NCBI GenBank assembly: GCA_038229595.1
Contig: JBBROH010000002.1
Location: 16,792-80,791, forward strand
Direction: 5' to 3'
Length of the DNA stretch: 64,000 nucleotides
Source: JBBROH01 sp038229595
GTDB taxonomy: Bacteria; Chloroflexota; Chloroflexia; QHBQ01
The translations under genes and the position numbers were made by a program. The notes beneath the pieces were generated by a model that saw nothing but the letters and a program-made list of their open reading frames with translations, did no database searches and had not been told where the DNA came from. Below, piece after piece: positions 24,510 through 33,133 of this stretch; position 1 is the first letter of the stretch; every line of letters begins with the position of its first letter.

Positions 24510-25163
24510 TCACTCCAAGATGGCGAAGGCGCGCACTGGGAAGCTCGTACCCCCTTCGATGGCGGGCGGCACGGCGAAGAAACGGCTGCCTTCAGCCGGT
24601 AGCTGCTCAAGGCTACAGAGGTGTTCGATGATCGGGATGCTCGCACCGAGCAAGATGGTGTGAGCAGGGCGCGATTTGTCTGTCATAGCGTCCAGGTTGG
24701 CGCAATCTATGCCGACCAGGGCCGCGCCTGCCGCCACCAATGCTTCACAGGCGGCAGCGGTGAGGTAGGGGCCGGAGCGGAAGTAGTCCCCGCCCCAGCG
24801 TTGCGCCCAGCCGCTATGCACCAACACCGCCTTGCCGCGCACTGCCAGCCCAACGAAAGCCTCTGGCCCAACCGCCCCCTCCAGGGCGACAGCAACTACG
24901 ATGGCGGGCAGGTTCGCCAGCCTGTCCAGAGGCAGCTTCGCCAAATCCGCAAGGCTGGCATGGCGGTGGAAGGGAGCATCCACATAGGTACCAGTGTTGC
25001 CCGCGATCTCGTAGGTAGCAATCTGGAAGGTCGTACCGGGGGCATAGTTGCCACGGGCCACGCTCTGCTCGTGCGTAAAGAGGATGTGGAAGCGGGGTTC
25101 TGGCACGCCAGGGTAGGAGGGCATGGCAGGGCCGAGCGGGTGACTGAGGTCGATCAGGGTCAT
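24510..25163 (-). CDS. Cyclase family protein (kynurenine formamidase-like)
   Basis: 217 aa of the PF04199-type fold. MTLIDLSHPL begins the domain, NTGTYVDAPFHRH replaces the classical HxGTHxDxPxH metal motif (Asn-Thr-Gly-Thr-Tyr), and HSGW and DKSRPAHTILL follow. The family includes metal-dependent arylformamidases and cyclic-amide hydrolases. The change of His to Asn and to Tyr in the first metal motif makes normal activity uncertain. ATG 25163 overlaps the EcfT stop as ATGA, with AAAGGAG upstream. Its place inside a cobalamin-riboswitch ECF operon is unexplained. Confidence 0.82.
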   Translation of the reverse strand: MTLIDLSHPLGPAMPSYPGVPEPRFHILFTHEQSVARGNYAPGTTFQIATYEIAGNTGTYVDAPFHRHASLADLAKLPLDRLANLPAIVVAVALEGAVGPEAFVGLAVRGKAVLVHSGWAQRWGGDYFRSGPYLTAAACEALVAAGAALVGIDCANLDAMTDKSRPAHTILLGASIPIIEHLCSLEQLPAEGSRFFAVPPAIEGGTSFPVRAFAILE

Positions 25164-26974
25164 GGTTCGCTCCTTTGCAGCACGCTGGCTGCCGTCTGGT
25201 CGGGCTGGCGGGCGTGGATTAGACTGACCAGAGCAGGGGGTAGCAGCAGCGCGCTGGTCAGCAAGGCGGGTAGGAGGTCGAAGGGCGGCCACTGCAACTG
25301 GGGGTAGGGGTAGTAGTCCAGTGGCAGGCTGCTGAACAGGCGCAGCAGGGCGAAGCTGGTGGCTACTGCCAGCCCGACCGCCAGCAGCACCCGGTCACGT
25401 GGCCGCCAGACAAGGTGGCGGTAGGCAGTGCGCCCCTTGAAGCCGGGCGGCCCATAGCCCCACGCTCGCGTTGCCAACGCCTCGGCCAACTGGCTAGCCT
25501 GCTCCAGGCTGAGGAGCAGGAGGGGGGCGACCAGGGGTAGGAGGTTGCGCGCCCGCACCCGATAGCCACGCAACTGCTGGGCCTGCTGCACGTTGCGCGC
25601 CGCCGCCACTGTCTGTGGCACAAACAGCACTGCGATGCTGGCGACCAGGCCCAGCCGCCGCAGCGGGCCGGGGATCAGGCCCAGCACCTCTCGGTGGCTA
25701 ACCACCCGATTGAAGGTGGCAAAGACGGCCAGCAGGGTGAGGATGGTCAGCCCCTTGCTTGCGCCCCAGGCCAGCCCCTCGGCGGTAAGGATGCCGCCAA
25801 TTGCGGGCCACTCTCGCGGGAGGGTGAGCAAAACAGTACGCCCAGCGTGCGCGGTCAAGAAGTTGAACAGGGTAATGAAGGCGAAGCTGACCACGCCCAG
25901 GCGTAGCAGCACGCTGCCCTGCTGCTGCCCCTCTAGCGGGGCGGCGCAGGCCCGATAGACGATCAGGCTAGTCAGCAGCAGCATAGCCAGATAGTAGGGG
26001 TTGCTGCCCACCGCCAGCACCGCCGCTAGCAGCCACCCCAGCCAGGCCCTGCTGTTCAACGGCTCCCCTGTTGCACCGCGCCCGACCAGCAGCAGCAGCC
26101 CGAGTAGCAAGATGATGGCGACCGCCAGCCCCTCTGCACCACGGCCTGCGCCTGGTGGTTGGCTCGTAGCCACCAGCAGCACGTCTGCCGCCCCCGGCGT
26201 GGTCGTTGCGGTGACAACCAGGGTGGCGGTAAGCGTCGCTGCTGGGGTCTCGCTCGGTGGTGGTGGAGGCGTGGCGGTTGCTTGCGGCGTGGCGGTGGCT
26301 GCCTGCGCTGTTGTTGTGGCTAGCGTAGCCTGCCCAACAATCGGGCTGGGGCTGGGCATAGCGGTGGCTGGGGCTGGCCTAGTAGTAGCCGGGGCCGTGC
26401 GTGTCGGCGTACTGCTGGGGCGCGGCAGGCGGGTGGGGGCGTGCGTAGCAGTCGGCGGCGGGGGCTGGTAGAGGTCGGCGAAGCTGTAGAGCGGTGGTTG
26501 CTCCTTGCCACCCCAGGCCCAGCTCTCTACCGCTCCGTCGCGCACCCGATAGTCGCCTGCGCCAGAGTTGGCTAGCCGCCACTGGGCGGGCGGGCCAGCG
26601 TCGAGGTGGAAGTACCGCCAGAACTTGCACTCTGCGCCCTGGCATTGGCAGAAGGCCGACTGGCCGGGGGGGTGGCAGCCCTCACCCTGGAGCGCGGCCA
26701 CCGCGCCACCCAGACCGAGGTAGTCTATCTCTGCCTCCAGACTGGCCCGCTCAAGCAGTTCCAGCCCGCTGATGCTCTCTGTGCTGAAAGCCACCACCCT
26801 GGTCACTACGCGCCCATCTCCATGCCGCACCACCAGAGCCGCGTGATGCAGCGGCGGGCCAACAACCGGTTGCGCGGCAGCAGCATTGCCCACAAAGAGG
26901 ATCAGGGCTAGCAGGCAGAGCAGCCCTCCCCCTGCCCACTTGGGCGGCAGGCGAGAGGAACGGAATGAGGACAT
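25160..26974 (-). CDS. ecfT: ECF transmembrane subunit EcfT with extracellular DUF4430-like domain
   Basis: 604 aa from ATG 26974 (AGGG elements about 8 nt upstream; the frame is open to a TTG at 27049). A signal-type helix (LLCLLALILFVGNAAAA) is followed by a secreted domain (about 44-175) with DUF4430 hallmarks: SGLELLERASLEAE, GEGC, FWRYFHLD and RDGAVESWAWGGKE. A Thr/Pro/Ala linker of about 90 residues follows, then an EcfT core with about six to seven membrane segments and coupling-helix motifs around QLRGYRVRARN and ALATRAWGYGPPG. DUF4430 is the fold of the C-terminal domain of intrinsic factor/transcobalamin. The fusion suggests corrinoid capture next to the pore (inference). Confidence 0.85.
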   Translation of the reverse strand: MSSFRSSRLPPKWAGGGLLCLLALILFVGNAAAAQPVVGPPLHHAALVVRHGDGRVVTRVVAFSTESISGLELLERASLEAEIDYLGLGGAVAALQGEGCHPPGQSAFCQCQGAECKFWRYFHLDAGPPAQWRLANSGAGDYRVRDGAVESWAWGGKEQPPLYSFADLYQPPPPTATHAPTRLPRPSSTPTRTAPATTRPAPATAMPSPSPIVGQATLATTTAQAATATPQATATPPPPPSETPAATLTATLVVTATTTPGAADVLLVATSQPPGAGRGAEGLAVAIILLLGLLLLVGRGATGEPLNSRAWLGWLLAAVLAVGSNPYYLAMLLLTSLIVYRACAAPLEGQQQGSVLLRLGVVSFAFITLFNFLTAHAGRTVLLTLPREWPAIGGILTAEGLAWGASKGLTILTLLAVFATFNRVVSHREVLGLIPGPLRRLGLVASIAVLFVPQTVAAARNVQQAQQLRGYRVRARNLLPLVAPLLLLSLEQASQLAEALATRAWGYGPPGFKGRTAYRHLVWRPRDRVLLAVGLAVATSFALLRLFSSLPLDYYPYPQLQWPPFDLLPALLTSALLLPPALVSLIHARQPDQTAASVLQRSEP

Positions 26975-27060
26975 CCCCACCCTGCCCTCCCCAGCGAGCA
27001 GGGAGGGTTCAGGGGTAGAAGCGGGCCTGATCGTGCCAGGGAGGTGCAAGCGGGTGCTTT

Positions 27061-28206
27061 CTAGCTGCGCCGGGGGCGGAGCAGCAAGCCGCCCACCAGC
27101 CCGCCGAGCGCGAGGGCGAACAAGGTCAGCAGCCAGCCGTAGTCGCTGCTACCGGTGCGCGGTAGGCGGGGGATGCTAGGCGGGGTAGCGACCATGCTAC
27201 TGTCGTTGGCGACGGCGGGGGTGTCGCTCACCGCTGCGCTGCCTGCCGCGTCGGGGATCGCAATTGGCAGGGTGGCATAGCGCAGGGCGGGGATCGCCTG
27301 CAAGGTCGCCAGCACGTTATCTTCGCCGCTTGCGCCCTGGAAGCGGAAGGCACCGTCGGCGTTCTGCAACTTGAGCAGGGCAGCTAGCGGGTCATTGCCA
27401 GCCGCACTCTTGAAGCCAGCGGGGTCGAGGTTAGCGGCCAGCAAACCCTGGATTACGTAGGCGGTCGAGTTCGCGTCGGTGTCGGTGCCATACTGACTGG
27501 GCTTCTGGTAGGGGAAGCCGCCGTCGTCGTTCTGCTGCGTCTTGAGGTAGGCAACCGCCTGGGTGATCGCCGCGTCGTCGGCAGCCACGCCATTGGCGGC
27601 CAGGGTCTGGATCACCAGCGCAGTGGTGTTGCTGTCCCCCTCACCGGCTGCGCCCAACCCCGCGAAGGCAAAGCTGCCATCGGCAAGCTGGAGCTTCTTC
27701 AGCGCGTCAATCGCCGCTTGGGGTGCGCCGATGCGACTTTGTAGCAGACAATATGCCTGGTCGAGAGTGGTCTTGCCGAAGGTGGCGGTCGTCTTGTCGT
27801 AAGCCTTGCTGATCGCTTCGAAGACCGCCTTCGGCAGGTAGCCACGCCCAGCGAGGGCTACCTTGCAGGCGGCGGCGGGCGAACTGGCGGTGGCCCCGTT
27901 CGCCACCAAGTAAGCGAGCAGCGACTTGCCGCCCTTCGCCACGCCAGTCAACTCTGCCCCACTGGCGGCGAAAGCAAAGGCGGCATCAGTGGATTGGCCG
28001 AGGGTGGACGGCCCCTTGAGCGCAGGGCCAAAGCCGCCGTCGGCTTGTTGTGCGCCGCGCAGCCAGCTAGCCGCCGTTTGCGCGGCGGTGGTTGCGGCGG
28101 CAGGGGCAGCGGCAGGGGCGGCGGGGGCGGCGGCAGCGGGCGGGCCGAAGCCGATCAACATGGTCAGTACCAGCAGCAGGCTACTCAACTTCTTGGCGTA
28201 GGACAT
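27061..28206 (-). CDS. LPXTG-anchored prenyltransferase-repeat (alpha/alpha toroid) surface protein
   Basis: 381 aa. ATG 28206 (AAGGAG upstream) opens a signal peptide MSYAKKLSSLLLVLTMLIGF, followed by an Ala-rich linker. Four or more repeats of the prenyltransferase/squalene-oxidase type follow (WLRGAQQADGGFG, LKKLQLADGSFAF, YLKTQQNDDGGFPY, LLKLQNADGAFRF). The C-terminus is a canonical sorting signal: LPRTG, hydrophobic helix, RPRRS. Toroids of this kind form the N-terminal domain of intrinsic factor. It is the first gene after a cobalamin riboswitch, so it is a candidate surface corrinoid binder. No sortase gene is in the window. Confidence 0.85.
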   Translation of the reverse strand: MSYAKKLSSLLLVLTMLIGFGPPAAAAPAAPAAAPAAATTAAQTAASWLRGAQQADGGFGPALKGPSTLGQSTDAAFAFAASGAELTGVAKGGKSLLAYLVANGATASSPAAACKVALAGRGYLPKAVFEAISKAYDKTTATFGKTTLDQAYCLLQSRIGAPQAAIDALKKLQLADGSFAFAGLGAAGEGDSNTTALVIQTLAANGVAADDAAITQAVAYLKTQQNDDGGFPYQKPSQYGTDTDANSTAYVIQGLLAANLDPAGFKSAAGNDPLAALLKLQNADGAFRFQGASGEDNVLATLQAIPALRYATLPIAIPDAAGSAAVSDTPAVANDSSMVATPPSIPRLPRTGSSDYGWLLTLFALALGGLVGGLLLRPRRS

Positions 28207-28242
28207 GGACGCTCCTTTTCTTCCCCGTAGGGCCAACAAAAG

Positions 28243-28267
28243 ACCCCCGCCCGAAAGGGGCGAAGGT
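28243..28267 (-). terminator. Riboswitch-controlled terminator and antiterminator
   Basis: Minus-strand hairpin with 10-bp stem (ACCTTCGCCC and GGGCGGGGGT, two G-U pairs) followed by CTTTTGTT. A GGGGCGA segment upstream (28297-28303) is perfectly complementary to TCGCCCC in the terminator's 5' arm (28257-28263), giving a mutually exclusive antiterminator. Confidence 0.65.
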
Positions 28268-28350
28268 AGCGTGGCCCTGCGGCGCGGAGGGTAGAGTCGC
28301 CCCAGCAGGTAGCTCACACATACCCTCTCTCGCGAAGGGTGGTCGTGTCT

Positions 28351-28441
28351 GCGTTGAATGGGCGATCTGGCTCACCGCGAATAGCGATTACAGTAGCGGG
28401 ACTGCGCCGGGTTTGCACCGGACTTCCCCCAGGTTCAACGC
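28351..28441 (-). promoter_or_regulatory. Cobalamin riboswitch aptamer
   Basis: About 91 nt on the minus strand, enclosed by an 8-bp P1 stem (GCGTTGAA with TTCAACGC). The conserved B12 box is present: GGGAAGTCCGGTGCAAACCC, then GCAGTCCCGCTACTGTAA and TGAGCCAGAT. The compact size, without large peripheral arms, suggests a short variant of the class. It controls the six-gene ECF operon starting at 28206; low transcription at high cobalamin is expected. Confidence 0.9.
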
Positions 28442-28458
28442 TTATTAACATCTTTCGC

Positions 28459-28487
28459 AGTATAACAGGCGGCAGCGGGCTTGTCAA
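28459..28487 (-). promoter_or_regulatory. Promoter of cobalamin-riboswitch operon
   Basis: TTGACA (28482-28487), 17-bp spacer, TATACT (28459-28464). Transcription would begin about 10 nt before the riboswitch P1 stem. Confidence 0.8.
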
Positions 28488-28495
28488 ACAGGGGA

Positions 28496-28942
28496 CTAGC
28501 GGCGGTTGAGCCAGCGGCGGATGGTGCTGGCGATGCGCTCGAAGGGAGTTTCGGGCTGCTCAAATTGGATCGGCTGGCCGCGCCACCGCTTCTCGCCGGG
28601 GGGTAGAGACGTGCGCCCACTCTGGCTGAAGTAGTAGATCACTGCGCCGATCAGGGCCAACACCGCCAGCGGCCTGAGCAGCAAGGTGATGCGGCTGGGG
28701 TCAATCGGGGAGAGGATGATCACTAGCAGGGTAAAGATCGCCACAGCGGTGAGGATGCTACCAGGGGTCCAGCGCACCGAGCGGCGGTTCGCTTTCGGCT
28801 TTGCGGGGTTGGCGCGGTTGGGCGGCAAGGGGCGGGCTGTCTCCTGCGGGCGCGGAGCGGCACCGTTTACCTTGCCCCATCCTGCTTCCTCGGCCTTCCG
28901 CAGAATATCCTCGATCTGTTTTTCGTAACGCTGCTGTGGCAT
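28496..28942 (-). CDS. Small membrane protein, unknown function
   Basis: 148 aa from ATG 28942 (MPQQRYEKQIEDILRKAEEA). A cytoplasmic N-terminus with an amphipathic helix (about 5-20) and a Pro/Asn/Lys-rich stretch is followed by two membrane helices (ILTAVAIFTLLVIILSPI and LLLRPLAVLALIGAVIYYF) and a basic C-terminal tail. The QIEDILRKAE start is typical of small conserved Chloroflexota membrane proteins of unknown role. ATG 28972 is an alternative start. Own promoter just upstream. Confidence 0.65.
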   Translation of the reverse strand: MPQQRYEKQIEDILRKAEEAGWGKVNGAAPRPQETARPLPPNRANPAKPKANRRSVRWTPGSILTAVAIFTLLVIILSPIDPSRITLLLRPLAVLALIGAVIYYFSQSGRTSLPPGEKRWRGQPIQFEQPETPFERIASTIRRWLNRR

Positions 28943-29000
28943 AGCGTGATCCCCCTGTCCCTTGAGCGACATTGCTCCCCGCTAATACGATCCTTGCCTA

Positions 29001-29029
29001 ATTCTACGACATCCTTAGCAGTTTGGCAA
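29001..29029 (-). promoter_or_regulatory. Promoter of the 148-aa membrane protein gene
   Basis: TTGCCA (29024-29029), 17-bp spacer, TAGAAT (29001-29006) on the minus strand; leader about 52 nt to ATG 28942. Confidence 0.55.
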
Positions 29030-29077
29030 GCTATTGGCCTTGAGATTCGCCAGCAAAGTTACCCCTTTAAGCCTACG

Positions 29078-29995
29078 TTAATTATCTTCCTCGTCTGCAT
29101 CCGCATCTTCGTAGGCAGCAGCCTCATCCCTGTGGTCGTCCCTGTCGTTATCTTCGTACTCGTCGCCCTTGTACTCCTTGCCCGCTACATCTGCGCTAGC
29201 CTTGAGTGCCTTGACCAGCCAGAGAACAGTCCGCTTGCTCACCTGCTCGTAAGCAGGGCGCAGGGCAGCGGCGAAGTCGCCCGACCAGAAGGGTGGTTCA
29301 CCGAGGCGGGTCAGGCTGGGCGATTCGCCTTTGAGCGGCACAAGCTGCGTGCTGAAGCCCAGCAATGCTGGCCCAGGCTGCCAGAGTTGCTCGTTGTTGA
29401 CCGCTGCTGGCACGGTTGGCGGGGCCGCCTTTGGCATAGTGGGAGGCTCTGGCCCGCCGGACGGCTGGGGGCCTGGCAACCCGACTGCGGTCAGTACCTG
29501 ATCGCGGTCGCGGCCATAGAGGGCGAACAGCTTGAACGGGTCGCTGCTGACTTGCTGGCCGAAGCTGTACCAGAGGGCGATCAGGTGTTTGCAAAGGGCA
29601 TCGCCATACCAGTCTCCGCAGTCGCAGGATAGTAGCTCAAGGTCAAGTTCGGGTACCAGTTCGATGCTGGCTGCCGCGAACAGGTCTTCGGCTTCGGGCG
29701 GCCACTCGCCCGCCAGCAGGCGGCTGAGGCGAAGCGGCTGGTTGCGGATCGCCTGCAATACTGTCTCCCACTGGTGGTCATCGGGCAGCGGCACGCGGAT
29801 AGAGACCTTGTACGGGGCGGCCTCGCTGCCCTCCACCCGCCCCTTCAGCCTGCCCGGAGCAACAGTCTGGCTTAGGATGCTGCCGTTGTTGGCATAGCGG
29901 CGGCCCCGCGTGAAGCGACCCTCGTCGGTCTCGCCCTCCAACACATCGAGCCAGCGTTGCCAGAACCAGTTGCCTGCTTCCTTCTTCGTCACCAT
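29078..29995 (-). CDS. SWIM zinc-finger protein
   Basis: 305 aa. The SWIM motif CxCx(n)CxH is CDCGDWYGDALCKH (about residues 124-137), in a protein starting with WFWQRWLDVLEG and RGRRYANNG as in SWIM proteins paired with SNF2 helicases. The C-terminal 40 residues are extremely acidic (Asp/Glu-rich). It follows the SNF2 gene by 3 bp. SWIM domains bind DNA or protein; in this pairing a role in helicase recruitment is likely (inference). Confidence 0.9.
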   Translation of the reverse strand: MVTKKEAGNWFWQRWLDVLEGETDEGRFTRGRRYANNGSILSQTVAPGRLKGRVEGSEAAPYKVSIRVPLPDDHQWETVLQAIRNQPLRLSRLLAGEWPPEAEDLFAAASIELVPELDLELLSCDCGDWYGDALCKHLIALWYSFGQQVSSDPFKLFALYGRDRDQVLTAVGLPGPQPSGGPEPPTMPKAAPPTVPAAVNNEQLWQPGPALLGFSTQLVPLKGESPSLTRLGEPPFWSGDFAAALRPAYEQVSKRTVLWLVKALKASADVAGKEYKGDEYEDNDRDDHRDEAAAYEDADADEEDN

Positions 29996-29998
29996 CGG

Positions 29999-32900
29999 CT
30001 AGTCCCCCACCGCATCGGCACTGAGGCGCACCAGGTCGCGCAGGTCGGCGGTGCTGAGTTCGGTCAGCCAGCCCTCGCTGTCGCCGCCAACCACGCTCTC
30101 GGCCAGGGCGCGCTTGCTCTCGATCAACTGATCGATGCGCTCCTCCAATGTGCCGATGCAGATAAACTTGTGTACCTGTACGCTCTTGGTCTGGCCGATG
30201 CGGAAGGCGCGGTCGGTCGCCTGGTTCTCCACCGCCGGGTTCCACCAGCGGTCAAAGTGGAAGACGTGGTTGGCGGCGGTCAGGTTGAGGCCCACACCGC
30301 CCGCCTTGAGGGAGAGGATAAAGAGGGGCGGCCCATCTGCACTCTGGAAGCGTTGCACCATCTCCTCACGCTTGCGCCGTTCGGTGCTGCCGCTGAGGTA
30401 GAGGGCTTCCACCCCTAGTTGCTCTTGCAGGTAGGTCTGCAACATCCCACCCATCTCGGCGAACTGACTGAAGATCAATGCCTTGTCGCCCGCACTGAGG
30501 GCTTCTTCCAACATCTCCTCCAGGCGGGCTAGCTTGCCACTGCGCCCAGTCAGGGCCGAGCCGTCGCCCAGGAAGTGGGCCGGGTGGTTGCACAGTTGCT
30601 TGAGGCGCAGCAACATCTTGAGGACGAGACCGCGCCGCTGGATGCCCGCACTCTCCTCGATCTGGCGCAAGATGTCGTTGACGAAGGCCTGGTAGAGGCT
30701 GGCCTGCTCGACCGAGAGATTGCAGTAGACCTTCATTTCGTTCTTGGAGGGCAAGTCCTGGATGATGCGCGGGTCGGTCTTGAGCCGCCGCAAGATGAAG
30801 GGCTGGGTTAGCTTGCGGAGCTTCTCGATGGCGGCGGGGTCGGCCTCCTTCTCGATGGGGGTGGCGAAGTGCTTGCGGAAGCTCTCTGCACTGCCCAGGT
30901 AGCCAGGGTTGAGAAAGTCCATGATGCTCCACAGTTCGATCAACCTGTTCTCCACCGGCGTGCCAGTCAGGGCGATGCGCTGAACGGCGGGCAGGTTCTT
31001 GATCGCCCGCGTCTGCTTGGTGCCAGGGTTCTTGATGTTCTGGGCCTCGTCCAGTACCAGGCTGCGCCAGGGTACGCTGCCAAAAAGCTCCTCGTCGCGG
31101 GCGGCCAGGCCATAGCTGCTGATCACCAGATCGTGGCTGTGCGCGTCGGCGGCGAAGTGTTCGTTGTCGCGCTGGCGGGTCGCCCCGTGATGCACCATTA
31201 CGCGCAGGTCGGGGGTGAAGCGGTCGGCCTCGCGCTGCCAGTTGCCGACCACGCTGGTGGGGCAGAGCAGCAGGCTGGGGCCAGCCCGCCCAGCTTCCTT
31301 CTCGCGCAGCAACAGGGTCAGTAGCTGGATCGTCTTGCCCAGGCCCATGTCGTCGGCCAGGCACGCGCCGAGGCCGTAGCGACGGAGGAAGGCCAGCCAG
31401 GAGTAGCCGCGCACCTGGTAAGCGCGCAAGGTGGCGTGCAGGTTGGTGGGCGGCGGCAACTCCTCCAGGCGGCCCTCCTCCAGTTCGCCCATCAGCACCT
31501 TGAGCCAGCCCTGGGTTTCGACTTCGCCGATCTCCAGCCCGGCGGCCTGCTCGCCCTTGCCGCCGAGAGCCAGGCGCACCGCATCGCCGAGGGCCATCGT
31601 GCCATGTGGGTTGCGCTTGAGGAACTGCAAGGCGGCTTCGCGCTGCTCTGGGCGCAACTCTAGCCACTGGCCGCGCACCTGCACTAGCGGCTGCTTGAGG
31701 TCAGCGACCTGCGCGAACTCATCGGGCGAAAACGTCTCGTCGCCAAGCGATAGCTGCCAGTCGTACTCAACCAGACCCTCGACGTTAAAGAGACCGCTGC
31801 CAGTCTTCTTCTCGTCAGCCCCCTTCAGCCTGGCCCTCGCCTTCAGTTTGGCCCGCTGCTGCCACCAGTTCGGCACGATCACCCCCAGCCCGCTCTCCTC
31901 CAAAGGTGGGGCGGCTTCGCTGAGAAACTGGTAGGCTTCCTCCAACGTCAGGTAGGCCACGGTTGGGCGGGCGGTGGTCAAGGCGCGCGCTACGGGAGGA
32001 AAGAGGCGGGCGACATGACCGAGGGCCATCAGCAACCGCTCATGAGGGCGGTCGAAGCGGCGGCTCAGGTAGTCCAGGCTACTGCTGTCTGCCTGCCAGA
32101 CATCCTCGGCGGGGACGAGCAGGCTGGGGTCGTCGTTAGCCTGCAAGAGGAAGCGCAGCCGCCACTTGTCGGGCTGCTCTGGCGCAAACAACTCCTCGTC
32201 CAACAGGCCGTCAGCGGGTTGCTGGCTGGGCGGCTGCTCAAGACGGAGGGCGACGCGGTAGCTGCTGCCGCCCTCTAGCGGCGCAGCAACCCCAGCCAAC
32301 TGCCCGCGCCAGGCGGTATAGCTGTCGAACAGCGGTTGCAACTTGTCGCGCTGGGCCTTCGTGCGGAGCGTCTCCAAATCATCCACCAGGTAGCTGTGGC
32401 GGCCAAATAGCGACTGCATCCAGAGGTTGGCGTACTTATCCTTGCTCTGTGGGGCAAGATCGCGCTTGAGGAAGGAAGAAAGCGTCTCGCTGACTACGCT
32501 GTTGAGGAAGCCAGCCAGGATGGGGCCAGGCTGCTGCTGCTCACCGTCGATCATCTTCGCCAGGCCGCGCTCACCATAAGCGTAGAGGAGGGTAGCGGGG
32601 GGCCTTGCCTCTACCAGGATGTCAAAGCGGGGGCCGACAGCGGGGTGGCCGAGGTCGGCTTCCCAGCCCGCCTGCCAGTGCTTGCCACGCAGGTAGAGCG
32701 TGGGCAGGTAGTAACCGCCCACCACGATCTCCAGCGCGAAGCGCAGGGCGGCAGCCCAGTACGCGAGGTCAGCCCCAGCAGCAAACTCTTGGCCCAGCAG
32801 GTCATCGTGCGAGCCGAGCAGGATGTCGATCATCTCATAGTTGCTGGCCTGGATCGTGGGCAGACAGAAGCCTTCCTGCCGATTGCTGCCCGGTCGGGGC

Positions 32901-33130
32901 AGGTAGGCCCAGGTCGGTACGGCATAGTAACCGTAGAGGCCCAGCCATTGGTCGAAGTATTTGCTCAGGGTAGCGGCGGTGGCGGCTAGCGGGTACTTCG
33001 GGTAGCGGCTGTCGAAGATGTGCGAACTACCAGCCCGCGCCTTGTCCAACTCCACCCAGAAGTAGAAGCCCCCCTCATCCGTGCCATTCACCCAGCTAGC
33101 GTGTAGGGTTCTCTTTGCTTTGTCTGTCAT
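29999..33130 (-). CDS. SNF2-family DNA helicase/translocase
   Basis: 1043 aa. An N-terminal bacterial SNF2-associated region (about 1-540) precedes the SNF2_N ATPase with motif I LADDMGLGKTIQ near residue 597, motif II DEAQ near 696 and motif III LTGTPVENR. Helicase_C follows (about 830-1000), with LSLKAGGVGLNL and motif VI ATDRAFRIGQ. This is the bacterial HepA/RapA-like group of chromatin-remodeller ATPases, often found with SWIM proteins. Role in DNA repair or transcription recycling is inferred. It lies 3 bp downstream of a 95-aa gene of unknown function, in one operon with the SWIM protein. Confidence 0.93.
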   Translation of the reverse strand: MTDKAKRTLHASWVNGTDEGGFYFWVELDKARAGSSHIFDSRYPKYPLAATAATLSKYFDQWLGLYGYYAVPTWAYLPRPGSNRQEGFCLPTIQASNYEMIDILLGSHDDLLGQEFAAGADLAYWAAALRFALEIVVGGYYLPTLYLRGKHWQAGWEADLGHPAVGPRFDILVEARPPATLLYAYGERGLAKMIDGEQQQPGPILAGFLNSVVSETLSSFLKRDLAPQSKDKYANLWMQSLFGRHSYLVDDLETLRTKAQRDKLQPLFDSYTAWRGQLAGVAAPLEGGSSYRVALRLEQPPSQQPADGLLDEELFAPEQPDKWRLRFLLQANDDPSLLVPAEDVWQADSSSLDYLSRRFDRPHERLLMALGHVARLFPPVARALTTARPTVAYLTLEEAYQFLSEAAPPLEESGLGVIVPNWWQQRAKLKARARLKGADEKKTGSGLFNVEGLVEYDWQLSLGDETFSPDEFAQVADLKQPLVQVRGQWLELRPEQREAALQFLKRNPHGTMALGDAVRLALGGKGEQAAGLEIGEVETQGWLKVLMGELEEGRLEELPPPTNLHATLRAYQVRGYSWLAFLRRYGLGACLADDMGLGKTIQLLTLLLREKEAGRAGPSLLLCPTSVVGNWQREADRFTPDLRVMVHHGATRQRDNEHFAADAHSHDLVISSYGLAARDEELFGSVPWRSLVLDEAQNIKNPGTKQTRAIKNLPAVQRIALTGTPVENRLIELWSIMDFLNPGYLGSAESFRKHFATPIEKEADPAAIEKLRKLTQPFILRRLKTDPRIIQDLPSKNEMKVYCNLSVEQASLYQAFVNDILRQIEESAGIQRRGLVLKMLLRLKQLCNHPAHFLGDGSALTGRSGKLARLEEMLEEALSAGDKALIFSQFAEMGGMLQTYLQEQLGVEALYLSGSTERRKREEMVQRFQSADGPPLFILSLKAGGVGLNLTAANHVFHFDRWWNPAVENQATDRAFRIGQTKSVQVHKFICIGTLEERIDQLIESKRALAESVVGGDSEGWLTELSTADLRDLVRLSADAVGD

Positions 33131-33133
33131 AGC

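Noticed and set aside
28181..28620. Small open frames over the riboswitch region
   Set aside because: The region is explained by promoter, aptamer and terminator; none of the frames has a Shine-Dalgarno or family.
30366..31667. 433-codon minus-strand open frame
   Set aside because: Alternative frame inside the SNF2 helicase gene, Arg/Pro/Gly-rich as expected for an out-of-frame read of GC-rich DNA.
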